Assembly: GCA_003247135.1 (NCBI GenBank)
Contig: QKAW01000011.1
Coordinates: forward strand, 62,001-126,000
DNA: 64,000 bases
Direction of reading: 5' to 3'
Source: Spirochaetales bacterium
GTDB lineage: Bacteria > Spirochaetota > Spirochaetia > DSM-2461
Under the pieces are notes generated by a model, which saw only the letters and a program-made list of their open reading frames with translations, searched no databases and was not told the DNA's origin. A program made the translations under genes and the position numbers. Below, piece after piece: positions 20,103 through 28,476 of this stretch (its first letter is position 1; each line of letters starts with the position of its first letter).

Positions 20103-20175
20103 TCTCCTATAGCTCAGTTGGTAGAGCGGGTGACTGTTAATCACTAGGTCGGCGGTTCAAGTCCGTCTGGGGGAG
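20103..20175 (+). tRNA. tRNA-Asn (GTT), copy 1
   Basis: A 73-base cloverleaf: acceptor TCTCCTA/TGGGGGA with three G-T pairs, D-stem GCTC/GAGC, anticodon stem GGTGA/TCACT with loop CTGTTAA (anticodon GTT), T-stem GGCGG/CCGTC with TTCAAGT loop, discriminator G as usual for Asn. CCA is not encoded. Confidence 0.95.
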
Positions 20176-20207
20176 TAAAGTTCTAAGGAAACTATAAAAC
20201 CTTGTTT

Positions 20208-20280
20208 TCTCCTATAGCTCAGTTGGTAGAGCGGGTGACTGTTAATCACTAGGTCGGCGGTTCAAGTCCGTCTGGGGGAG
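20208..20280 (+). tRNA. tRNA-Asn (GTT), copy 2
   Basis: Identical in all 73 bases to copy 1 and placed exactly 105 bases downstream of it. The 32-base spacer (20176-20207) is nearly the same as the next spacer, so gene and spacer were duplicated together. Confidence 0.95.
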
Positions 20281-20312
20281 TAGAGTTCTAAGGGAACTAT
20301 AAAGCCTTGTTT

Positions 20313-20385
20313 TCTCCTATAGCTCAGTTGGTAGAGCGGGTGACTGTTAATCACTAGGTCGGCGGTTCAAGTCCGTCTGGGGGAG
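20313..20385 (+). tRNA. tRNA-Asn (GTT), copy 3
   Basis: Third identical copy, again at a 105-base period, followed three bases later by a strong intrinsic terminator. Confidence 0.95.
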
Positions 20386-20388
20386 TTT

Positions 20389-20414
20389 AAGCATCTTAAA
20401 AAGATGCTTTTTTT
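20389..20414 (+). terminator. Intrinsic terminator of the tRNA-Asn array
   Basis: Nine-base stem AAGCATCTT / AAGATGCTT with AAA loop, followed by a run of T. A classic rho-independent terminator. Confidence 0.9.
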
Positions 20415-20427
20415 ATTTATAATTTGT

Positions 20428-20456
20428 TTGACGTCTTATCTTCACTCCTGTACAAT
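20428..20456 (+). promoter_or_regulatory. Promoter of the HD-GYP gene; leaderless architecture
   Basis: TTGACG (20428-20433), exactly 17 bases, TACAAT (20451-20456). The ATG at 20464 begins seven bases after the -10 box, where transcription normally starts, and no Shine-Dalgarno precedes it. Confidence 0.65.
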
Positions 20457-20463
20457 TGATATT

Positions 20464-21987
20464 ATGGATGATTTTATTTTTGCAGAAGAAATTGAAGAAC
20501 AAAGTAAATTAATATATAAACCCTGGAAAATACTTATTTCCGATGATGAAAAAGAGATACATACAATAACTAAAATTGTTCTTTCAAATTTTCTTTACGA
20601 AAATAGACACGTTGAAATATTAGATGCTTATTCCAGAAGTGAGACAATAGAAATTCTTAAAAAAAATCCGGATGTTGCTGTTTTACTATTAGATGTTGTT
20701 ATGGAAACTGATGACGCAGGTCTTCTTGCAGCTAAAGATATTCGAGAAATTTTAAATAACAAACTTATAAGAATTATTCTAAGAACTGGTCAGCCAGGTT
20801 CAGCCCCTGAAAAAGATGTTATTTCAAAATATGATATTAATGATTATAAAGAAAAAACAGAGTTAACAACAACTAAACTCTATACAACTGTAATGACAGC
20901 TTTACGGTCATATAGAGACCTGCATATAATAGAAAAAAACAAACAGGGGCTTGAAAAAATAATAAAGTCAACAAGTAATATAATGGAGTTTAAAAGTACA
21001 CGGAAATTTGCAGAATCTGTGCTTGTAGAAATGATTTCTCTATTAAACCTGACAAAGGATTCAACCTATGAGAATAGTAACGTTGACGGCTTTATTTTAG
21101 ATGTATCTGATAATAAATTTACTCTACATCATAAAACCGGTGTTTTTAAATTCAAAACCGACAGTGAGCTTTTGTCAGATAAAGTTAAATCCTATCTTAA
21201 TAAGGCACTGGAATTACAGCATAATTTCTTTGAAGAAAAAATATTTGTAGGTTATTTTAAAAACGATAATAATCTTATCAATTTAATTTTTTTAGAAAGT
21301 AATTTGCCCATTACAGAAATTGATAAAAATTTGATAGATATATTCTCTAATAATGTATCAGTAGCATTTAATAATATCCATTTAACAAATGAGATACTTG
21401 ATACACAAAAAGAAATTATAGAAACATTAAGTGAAGTTGTAGAAAAAAGATCAAAGGAAACATCCAATCATGTATTACGAGTAGCACAGGTATCCAGATT
21501 TCTTGCTTTAAAATCTGGATTAACAGACGAAGAAGCTGACAAGATTACAATGGCTTCTCCCCTACACGATATCGGTAAAACTGGGATACCAGATGCTATT
21601 CTTTTAAAACCTGGAAAACTCACTTCAGAAGAGTATGAAATTATGAAAAAGCATACAGAAATAGGAAGGGATATTTTAGGAAACTCAACTAGGCCACTGT
21701 TAAAAGCTGCGTCTATAATCTCCTATGAGCATCATGAAAAATGGGATGGTTCAGGTTATCCAAATAGTAAAAAAGGAAATGAAATTCATATATATGGGAG
21801 AATTACGGCATTAGCTGATGTTTTTGATGCGCTTTACCACAAAAGATGCTATAAAGAAGCTTGGCCAATTGAAGAAATTATTGATTTAATAAAAAATGAA
21901 AGAGGGAAACATTTTGATCCAACTCTTGTAGACATTTTCCTAGATAACATAGAAATAATATTGGAAACAATTAAAAAATACAGTTAA
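20464..21987 (+). CDS. Response regulator with DUF3369 and HD-GYP domain (c-di-GMP phosphodiesterase)
   Basis: Receiver domain at about residues 22-145 (ISDDEKEI, phospho-acceptor Asp77 in LLLDVVMETD), a linker of DUF3369 type (about 150-320), and a C-terminal HD-GYP domain (about 330-490) with HDIGK, HHEKWDGSGYP and 'ALADVFDAL', the metal ligands of an active c-di-GMP phosphodiesterase. An ATG at 20404 gives 20 more residues but lies inside the tRNA terminator and upstream of the only good promoter, so I choose ATG 20464 (507 residues). The cognate sensor kinase is not adjacent. Lowering c-di-GMP would favour motility, in line with the flagellar operon in the window, but that is inference. 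Confidence 0.9.
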   Translation: MDDFIFAEEIEEQSKLIYKPWKILISDDEKEIHTITKIVLSNFLYENRHVEILDAYSRSETIEILKKNPDVAVLLLDVVMETDDAGLLAAKDIREILNNKLIRIILRTGQPGSAPEKDVISKYDINDYKEKTELTTTKLYTTVMTALRSYRDLHIIEKNKQGLEKIIKSTSNIMEFKSTRKFAESVLVEMISLLNLTKDSTYENSNVDGFILDVSDNKFTLHHKTGVFKFKTDSELLSDKVKSYLNKALELQHNFFEEKIFVGYFKNDNNLINLIFLESNLPITEIDKNLIDIFSNNVSVAFNNIHLTNEILDTQKEIIETLSEVVEKRSKETSNHVLRVAQVSRFLALKSGLTDEEADKITMASPLHDIGKTGIPDAILLKPGKLTSEEYEIMKKHTEIGRDILGNSTRPLLKAASIISYEHHEKWDGSGYPNSKKGNEIHIYGRITALADVFDALYHKRCYKEAWPIEEIIDLIKNERGKHFDPTLVDIFLDNIEIILETIKKYS

Positions 21988-22016
21988 AAAAACCACAGGC
22001 TAACCTGTGGTTTTTT
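21986..22016. terminator. Bidirectional terminator between the HD-GYP gene and gltD
   Basis: Stem AAAAACCACAGG / CCTGTGGTTTTT with a CTAA loop, flanked by an A-run on the left and a T-run on the right, so it can stop transcription from both converging genes. Confidence 0.85.
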
Positions 22017-22022
22017 ATAGTC

Positions 22023-23447
22023 CTACTTACTTAGAAATTTGTTTATGCTTTCAGCAGCTTCTCTACCGCTATTGATAGCACGAACAACAAGGGATGCTCC
22101 AGTAATTGCATCACCGGCAGCAAAGATTCCATCATCAGTTGCACAAAAATCCTTTACAGCTATATTACCTCGTTCATCAAGTTTTACACCCTCATAACAA
22201 AGTTGATCAGTAAAAACACCATGTTCTGTATGTACAAATCCCATGGAAAGAAATACAAGATCAACATCAAGTTCAAAACTATCTAATTTAATCATTTCAG
22301 GTCTACCACCATTTTCAGAAGTTTTCCAGTCAATGTTAGTTAAATGAGCTTTTGTAACTTTTCCATTACTTCCTGTAAATTTATCTGTTGCAACATTCCA
22401 TTTTCTCTCACACCCTTCTTTATGTGATGAAGAAGTTCTGAGAATTCTTGGCCAATCCGGCCAGTCTGGATTATGAGGTTTAGTCCAATCCATAGGTTTT
22501 GGCATAATTTCAATCTGAGTTACAGATTTAGCTCCCTGTCTTATTGAGGTACCAACACAGTCAGAACCTGTATCACCACCACCAATAACAAGAACATTCT
22601 TATCTTTAGCGTTTATTATTAACTCTTTAAGCTCCCCAGATACAACTTTATTTGACTGACTCAAAAATTCCATTGCATAGTGAACTCCATCAAGCTCCCG
22701 ACCATCTACAGGTAGATTTCTTGGTTGCCCAGCACCAGCTGTAACCAGTATCGCATCAAACTTATTTCTTAAATAGCTAACAGAAATATCTTTTCCAATT
22801 TCAACACCATTCTCAAAAGAGATACCTTCTGCTTTTAAAATACCTAATCTTCTGTCAATAACTGATTTATCAAGTTTAAAATCAGGAATACCAAACCTTA
22901 ATAATCCACCGACTTTTGTTGATTTTTCAAAAACAGTAACTTCATGGCCATTTCTCCTAAGTTGCTGAGCTGCAGCAAGTCCTGCAGGACCTCCTCCAAC
23001 TATAGCAACAGATTTACCACTTAAAACTGCAGGTGGATGTGGAACTACAAGCCCTTCTGTAAAAGCTTTTTCAATTATATTTAACTCTAGCTCTCTGATA
23101 GTTACAGCATCTGTATTAATCGCTAAAGTACATGATGCTTCACAAGGTGCTGGACATATTCTACCAGTAAATTCAGGAAAATTATTAGTAATTTCCAGAC
23201 GCTCGTATGCCTCTTTCCACTGATTATTATATACAGCATCATTCCATTCAGGTATTAGATTTGATACAGGACAACCATAGGAGTGACAAAATGGAATACC
23301 ACAGTTCATACATCTCTCAGCCTGATCTGTTAACTCCTCTTTATTTAAAGTAGTAGTTACTTCCTTATAATCTTTAATTCGTTCTTGAACATCTCTATAT
23401 GGAGGATTTTTTCTCTCTTTATCCAGGAAACCAAATACATTTGTCAT
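22023..23447 (-). CDS. gltD: Glutamate synthase (NADPH) small subunit
   Basis: A 474-residue beta subunit that feeds electrons from NAD(P)H to the large subunit. N-terminal cysteine clusters for 4Fe-4S centres are present (CMNCGIPFC...GCP and CPAPCEASC), followed by an FAD-binding GGGPAGLAAAQQL motif near residue 152 and an NAD(P)H-binding GGGDTGSDC motif near 293. The start codon overlaps the gltB stop by one base (TAATG), so translation is coupled. The product pair converts glutamine and 2-oxoglutarate to two glutamates. Confidence 0.96.
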   Translation of the reverse strand: MTNVFGFLDKERKNPPYRDVQERIKDYKEVTTTLNKEELTDQAERCMNCGIPFCHSYGCPVSNLIPEWNDAVYNNQWKEAYERLEITNNFPEFTGRICPAPCEASCTLAINTDAVTIRELELNIIEKAFTEGLVVPHPPAVLSGKSVAIVGGGPAGLAAAQQLRRNGHEVTVFEKSTKVGGLLRFGIPDFKLDKSVIDRRLGILKAEGISFENGVEIGKDISVSYLRNKFDAILVTAGAGQPRNLPVDGRELDGVHYAMEFLSQSNKVVSGELKELIINAKDKNVLVIGGGDTGSDCVGTSIRQGAKSVTQIEIMPKPMDWTKPHNPDWPDWPRILRTSSSHKEGCERKWNVATDKFTGSNGKVTKAHLTNIDWKTSENGGRPEMIKLDSFELDVDLVFLSMGFVHTEHGVFTDQLCYEGVKLDERGNIAVKDFCATDDGIFAAGDAITGASLVVRAINSGREAAESINKFLSK

Positions 23448-26400
23448 TAGTTATATACCTCCTCAGTAATTGTTGAGTTATCTGATTGCTGCATCTCAGC
23501 TTCTTTAATTTTTTCCAATGCTCTTCTATAATCTAAAGGCATTACTTTTACAAATAGTGGTAAAGACTCTTCCCAGTTTTTAAGAAGATCCCTAGCTACA
23601 GAACTATCGGTATACTCAATATGCTTTTCAATAGTCTTATAAAGGAACTTTTGATCTTCTTCATCAACAACTGACTCTATATCAACCATTTCAAGGTTAC
23701 AATTTGTATCAAACAGCTGATTCTCATCAAAAATATAAGCTACACCACCAGACATACCTGCTGCAAAGTTAACTCCAGTTTTACCAAGAACAACAACAGT
23801 ACCTCCAGTCATATATTCACAACCATGGTCCCCTACACCTTCAACTACAGCTAAAGCTCCACTATTTCTTACAGCAAAACGCTCACCAGCCATACCATTT
23901 ATATAAGCTTCACCACCTGTTGCACCAAATAGAGCAACATTTCCAGCAATAATATTTCTTCTTGTAGTAAATGTTATATCAGCTGGTGGATAAATAATTA
24001 TTTTACCTCCAGATAAACCTTTACCTAAGAAATCGTTTGTCTCACCTTCAATCTCAAAAGTTATACCTTTAGAAAGGAAAGCTCCTAGAGATTGACCTCC
24101 GACACCATCCAACTTAACTTTAATAGTATCATCTGGTAAACCTTTGCTACCATATCTCTTAGCAACTTCAGAACTTAATGTTGTACCTACAGTTCTGTTA
24201 CAGTTTCTAATTTTTTGTGTAATCTGAACAGGAGTTCCATTTTCCAGGGCATCTTTTGCCTTTTCTATTAACTTATCGTCTAATGATAGACTAAAATCAT
24301 GTTGCTGTCCTGAAGTACATCTTAAAGAAGAACCTTTTGGAACATCAACCTTATGTAAAATTGGACCAAAATCAAGACCCTCTGTTTTAAAATGTTGTAC
24401 AGCTTTATTAACTTCCAGAAGATCAACTCGACCTACCATATCATCAAATTTTGTAAAACCAAGTTCAGCCATTATCTCTCTAACTTCTTCAGCTATAAAC
24501 ATCATAAAGTTAATAATATTTTCAGGTTTACCACTAAATCTTTCACGTAATTCTTTACACTGAGTAGCAATTCCAACAGGACAACTGTTTGTATGACATT
24601 TTCTCATGATGATACAACCCATTGTTACTAATGTTGTTGTACCAAACCCAAACTCTTCTGCACCAAGTAATGCACCAATTACAACATCTCTACCGGTTTT
24701 TATCTGTCCATCAACCTGAACTCTGATCTTATCTCTCAATTTATTTAGAACCAGAGTCTGCTGAGTCTCCGCCAGACCAATTTCCCAGAAGGAACCTGCA
24801 TATTTAATACTTGATAAAGGAGATGCACCTGTACCACCATCAGATCCTGAAATCAGAACCATATCTGCTTTACCTTTTGCAACACCTGCAGCTACAGTTC
24901 CAACTCCAACTTCAGATACAAGTTTAACTGAAACTCTGGCTTTTGGATTTGCATTCTTTAAATCAAATATTAATTGAGATAAATCCTCAATTGAGTAAAT
25001 ATCATGATGCGGTGGAGGTGATATTAACATTACTCCTGGAGTTGAATGTCTAACCTTTGCAATTACATCGTTAACTTTATGCCCAGGTAACTGACCACCC
25101 TCACCAGGTTTTGCTCCTTGAGCCATTTTAATCTGCAGCTCTTCAGCATTTATTAGATAATTACTTGTTACTCCAAAACGACCAGATGCAACCTGTTTAA
25201 CTTTACTCTTTGCAGAATCTCCATTTGGAAGAGGTGTATATCGTGATTCATCTTCACCACCTTCACCACTATTACTCATAGCACCAATTCTGTTCATGGC
25301 AATTGCCATACATTCATGAGCTTCTTTAGATAATGAACCAAAACTCATAGCTGAAGATACAAAACGTTTTACAATCTCTGATGCTGGCTCTACCTCTTTA
25401 ATATCAACAGATTTTCCCTGCTTGAACTTTAAAAGGCCACGTAAAGTACATAAATTTTCACTTACATTATTTACTTCATTTGTGTACTTCTTAAAAGTTG
25501 TGTAATTACCTTCTCTTACGGATTTTTGTAAATTAATAACAGCAGTTGGAGTAAACAGATGTTTATCCTGGAACTTTCTGTATGAATATTTTCCACCAGA
25601 CTCTAAACGACCAGTATTTGTGTCATTTTTTGAATAGGCTTTTGTATGTCTTTCAATAACATCCTTCTCAATAGAATCAAGACCAATTCCACTTATTTTT
25701 GAAGGTGTGTTAGTAAAATATTTATTAATCACATCATAAGATAATCCAACAGCTTCGTAAATCTGCGCTCCACGGTAACTTCTTAGTGTAGAAATACCCA
25801 TCTTAGACATTACTTTTAATATACCTTTCTTTACTGAGTTTACATAATTATCTACAGCTTGAGGGATTGTAATATTTTCTGGAATATATCCACGTTCCTT
25901 TAACTCTGGTAAAGCTTCAAATACTAGATGAGGATTTACTGCTGAAGCACCAAAACCTATTAATGTTGCAAAATGATGTACTTCTCTAACTTCACCAGAT
26001 TCAATAATTAAACCAGCAAGATGTCTTTTACCAACATTTACCAAGTAGTGATGTACAGCAGAAGTTGCTAATAAAGAAGGTATAGGAGCCATGTGCTCAC
26101 TTGTTCCAATATCACTTAAAATAATAAATGTATTACCCTTATCAACTTCTTTCTCAACATTTTTACAAAGATCATCCAGAGCTCTCTCTAAATCCCCACC
26201 TTCCTGATTCACTTTAAATAACATTGAAACAGTTGCTGTATTTAAATCCTCGTTCTGGGTATTTCTTAATCTTCTAATATCATCGTTGGTTAATATCGGA
26301 TGTTTAAGTTTTAACTGTTTACAGTGTTGAGGAGTTTCATCTAATAAATTCTTCTCTTTTCCAACAAAACTCATTAATGACATAACAAGATTTTCTCGAT

Positions 26401-27973
26401 ATGGATCAATTGGTGGATTTGTAACCTGTGCAAACAACTGCCTGAAATAGTTAAAAAGTAACTGAGGTTTTTCAGATAAAACAGCTAGTGCAGAATCATT
26501 ACCCATTGAACCTAAAGGTTCTTGTGAGTTAACAGCCATATTAGTTATTGTTGTATGAACATCTTCCATAGTATAACCAAAAGTTCTTAATCTAAGAGCC
26601 AATGTATCTGCATCTACAGTAATTTTACCACTTGTACCCAAAAGACCTTTTAAATGTATTCCATTTTGCTCTAACCATCTTCTATATGGTTTATTTCTTG
26701 AAACTATAGATTTAACTTCTCTATCACTTAAAACTCTTTTCTGTTTTGTATCTACAACAATCATCCCACCTGGAGCTAGACGACCTTTTGATAGTACATT
26801 TTTTGGTTCAACATCAATAATTCCAGTTTCAGAACCTAAAATCATTCGACCATCTCTGGTTATTGTATATCTGGCAGGTCTTAAACCTGATCTATCCAAG
26901 GTTGCACCTATTCTTGTACCGTCAGTAAAAGCCATAGCTGCAGGACCATCCCATGGTTCCATTATTGCTGAGTGATATTCATAAAAGGCTCTTTTGTCCT
27001 CAGAAATGTGATATTTGGATCCAAATGCTTCCGGAATCATCATCATTATAGAGTGTTCCAAAGAACGTCCACCCTGATTTAAAAGCTCATAAACATTATC
27101 AAATGCTGCGGAGTCAGAACCTTTAGCATTTGCAATTGGAAACATTCTTTTTAAATCTTCACCAAAAAGTGGTGATTCTATTGATGCCTCTCTGGCTTTC
27201 ATATTATTAACATTTCTTCTAAGAGTATTAATTTCACCATTATGAGCGATGTATCTAAAAGGTTGAGCCAAAGGCCAAGTAGGAAATGTATTTGTACTAT
27301 ACCTTTGATGAACCAAGGCTATAGCTGACTCAAAATCTGGATCAGTTAAATCTGGATAGAATGTCTCAAACTGAGCAGAAACGAACATTCCCTTATATAT
27401 GAATGTTCTTGAAGAGAATGATGGAAAGTAATACTCCTCCTGTTCAAATCCCTCTTTACTCGCAGCAATTTCCAGTATTTTTCTTAAAGTATATAGCTTT
27501 CTCTCAAGTTTACTTCCAGATAAATCACCTATTTTTACAAATAACTGTTTAAAGGATGGCATTACTGAAAGTGCCTGCTCTCCTAAACACTCTGGGTTTA
27601 CCGGAACATCCCTCCACCCTAATACAGTAACATTCTCTTCTTTTAAAACTCTCTCTGTTAATTTTACAGCTTCATCAGCTCTCTTTTTATCAATAGGTAA
27701 AAACAGCATACCTGCTCCATAACTTCCTGCATCAGGTAAATTAAAAGAGGTAACTTTTTTAAAAAATTTATGAGGTATTTGGATAAGCATACCGGCACCA
27801 TCACCAGTTTTCATATCTCCACCAACAGCACCCCGATGTTCGAGATTACAAAGAATTTGAACTCCATCTTTTACGATGTCATGAGATTTTTCTCCGTCAA
27901 TTTTTGCTATAAATCCAACACCACATGCATCATGTTCAAATGCTGGGTCATACAAACCCTGTTTTTTTATCAT
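23447..27973 (-). CDS. gltB: Glutamate synthase large subunit
   Basis: A 1508-residue alpha subunit. The N-terminal glutaminase nucleophile is Cys17 after 'PAFEHDA', so a 16-residue propeptide must be removed. The central and FMN-binding TIM-barrel domains follow ('PPPHHDIYSIEDL', 'SGSDGGTGASPL'), the 3Fe-4S cysteines lie at about 1125-1137 in the pattern CIIMRKCHTNSC, and the C-terminal GXGXG beta-helix is present ('GVGGQSLGAFL', 'GLSGGKIIIYPP', 'GERFAVRNSGA'). Full length. Preceded by a good promoter and a dyad at the predicted transcription start. Confidence 0.97.
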   Translation of the reverse strand: MIKKQGLYDPAFEHDACGVGFIAKIDGEKSHDIVKDGVQILCNLEHRGAVGGDMKTGDGAGMLIQIPHKFFKKVTSFNLPDAGSYGAGMLFLPIDKKRADEAVKLTERVLKEENVTVLGWRDVPVNPECLGEQALSVMPSFKQLFVKIGDLSGSKLERKLYTLRKILEIAASKEGFEQEEYYFPSFSSRTFIYKGMFVSAQFETFYPDLTDPDFESAIALVHQRYSTNTFPTWPLAQPFRYIAHNGEINTLRRNVNNMKAREASIESPLFGEDLKRMFPIANAKGSDSAAFDNVYELLNQGGRSLEHSIMMMIPEAFGSKYHISEDKRAFYEYHSAIMEPWDGPAAMAFTDGTRIGATLDRSGLRPARYTITRDGRMILGSETGIIDVEPKNVLSKGRLAPGGMIVVDTKQKRVLSDREVKSIVSRNKPYRRWLEQNGIHLKGLLGTSGKITVDADTLALRLRTFGYTMEDVHTTITNMAVNSQEPLGSMGNDSALAVLSEKPQLLFNYFRQLFAQVTNPPIDPYRENLVMSLMSFVGKEKNLLDETPQHCKQLKLKHPILTNDDIRRLRNTQNEDLNTATVSMLFKVNQEGGDLERALDDLCKNVEKEVDKGNTFIILSDIGTSEHMAPIPSLLATSAVHHYLVNVGKRHLAGLIIESGEVREVHHFATLIGFGASAVNPHLVFEALPELKERGYIPENITIPQAVDNYVNSVKKGILKVMSKMGISTLRSYRGAQIYEAVGLSYDVINKYFTNTPSKISGIGLDSIEKDVIERHTKAYSKNDTNTGRLESGGKYSYRKFQDKHLFTPTAVINLQKSVREGNYTTFKKYTNEVNNVSENLCTLRGLLKFKQGKSVDIKEVEPASEIVKRFVSSAMSFGSLSKEAHECMAIAMNRIGAMSNSGEGGEDESRYTPLPNGDSAKSKVKQVASGRFGVTSNYLINAEELQIKMAQGAKPGEGGQLPGHKVNDVIAKVRHSTPGVMLISPPPHHDIYSIEDLSQLIFDLKNANPKARVSVKLVSEVGVGTVAAGVAKGKADMVLISGSDGGTGASPLSSIKYAGSFWEIGLAETQQTLVLNKLRDKIRVQVDGQIKTGRDVVIGALLGAEEFGFGTTTLVTMGCIIMRKCHTNSCPVGIATQCKELRERFSGKPENIINFMMFIAEEVREIMAELGFTKFDDMVGRVDLLEVNKAVQHFKTEGLDFGPILHKVDVPKGSSLRCTSGQQHDFSLSLDDKLIEKAKDALENGTPVQITQKIRNCNRTVGTTLSSEVAKRYGSKGLPDDTIKVKLDGVGGQSLGAFLSKGITFEIEGETNDFLGKGLSGGKIIIYPPADITFTTRRNIIAGNVALFGATGGEAYINGMAGERFAVRNSGALAVVEGVGDHGCEYMTGGTVVVLGKTGVNFAAGMSGGVAYIFDENQLFDTNCNLEMVDIESVVDEEDQKFLYKTIEKHIEYTDSSVARDLLKNWEESLPLFVKVMPLDYRRALEKIKEAEMQQSDNSTITEEVYN

Positions 27974-27995
27974 ATTTTACCCTCACTGTTTTTTA

Positions 27996-28011
27996 TGGCA
28001 ACAAATTGCCA
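27996..28011. promoter_or_regulatory. Dyad at the gltB transcription start, candidate operator
   Basis: Perfect inverted repeat TGGCAA-CAAA-TTGCCA, beginning four bases after the -10 box of the gltB promoter, so a bound repressor would cover +1. Palindromic half-sites of this type are bound by helix-turn-helix regulators; the protein is unknown. Confidence 0.45.
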
Positions 28012-28014
28012 CAA

Positions 28015-28043
28015 AGTCTATATTAGAATCTATCTTATGTCAA
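28015..28043 (-). promoter_or_regulatory. gltB promoter
   Basis: Minus-strand TTGACA (28038-28043), 17-base spacer, TAGACT (28015-28020), about 40 bases before the gltB ATG. Confidence 0.6.
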
Positions 28044-28422
28044 TGTCGTCAACCATGGAAATACATTATCCCATTTAATGCAACAATTAAATGCTGAAAT
28101 CAATTTATACAAAACATTCATCAACTTTCGTATTTATAAACATTATATATGAATTATTACTATTATAAATAATTTTTTTTATATTATTACGTATTATTAC
28201 TATTAGAAAAAGACATGAATCAAATATATATGATATTATTAACTTAAATGTATCTTTAGAATAAATTTTTGAAAGTAATCTTGATATATTTTTATCTATT
28301 ATTAAATTATGATAAGATACTATATTATTATATAGAAAAAAAATATAGAAATCTTCACTGATATAATGAAGACAGTTTAATTTTATTAAACAGAATGCTC
28401 CAACATTATATGACATAACAGT

Positions 28423-28452
28423 ATATTATTAAAAAAATAGAACAAGTGTCAA
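28423..28452 (-). promoter_or_regulatory. Promoter-like site downstream of the flagellar operon
   Basis: Minus-strand TTGACA (28447-28452), 18-base spacer, TAATAT (28423-28428), with an ATG (28414-28416) six bases further on. Only a doubtful reading frame follows, so it may drive a small RNA, a short leaderless message, or nothing. Confidence 0.3.
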
Positions 28453-28476
28453 TTAAACACAATATTGATAATTAAT

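Larger units (their letters stand above)
27974..28476. other. 503-bp AT-rich intergenic region upstream of gltB
   Basis: Holds the gltB promoter and dyad at its left end and a second promoter-like site at its right end. The middle (28060-28410) is extremely AT-rich. It contains a 103-codon minus-strand frame (28105-28416) dominated by Ile, Asn, Lys, Tyr, Phe and Ser, which is what random AT-rich DNA encodes. I see no RNA gene or hairpin terminator for the upstream flagellar operon here. Confidence 0.6.

Noticed and set aside
20404-20463. ATG 20404 as start of the HD-GYP gene
   Set aside because: It lies inside the tRNA terminator and upstream of the only good promoter; the added 20 residues are not part of the receiver domain.
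28105-28416. 103-codon frame upstream of gltB as a gene
   Set aside because: Composition is almost entirely Ile, Asn, Lys, Tyr, Phe and Ser as in random AT-rich DNA, with no motif and no ribosome-binding site; kept only as a low-interest finding because of the promoter in front.
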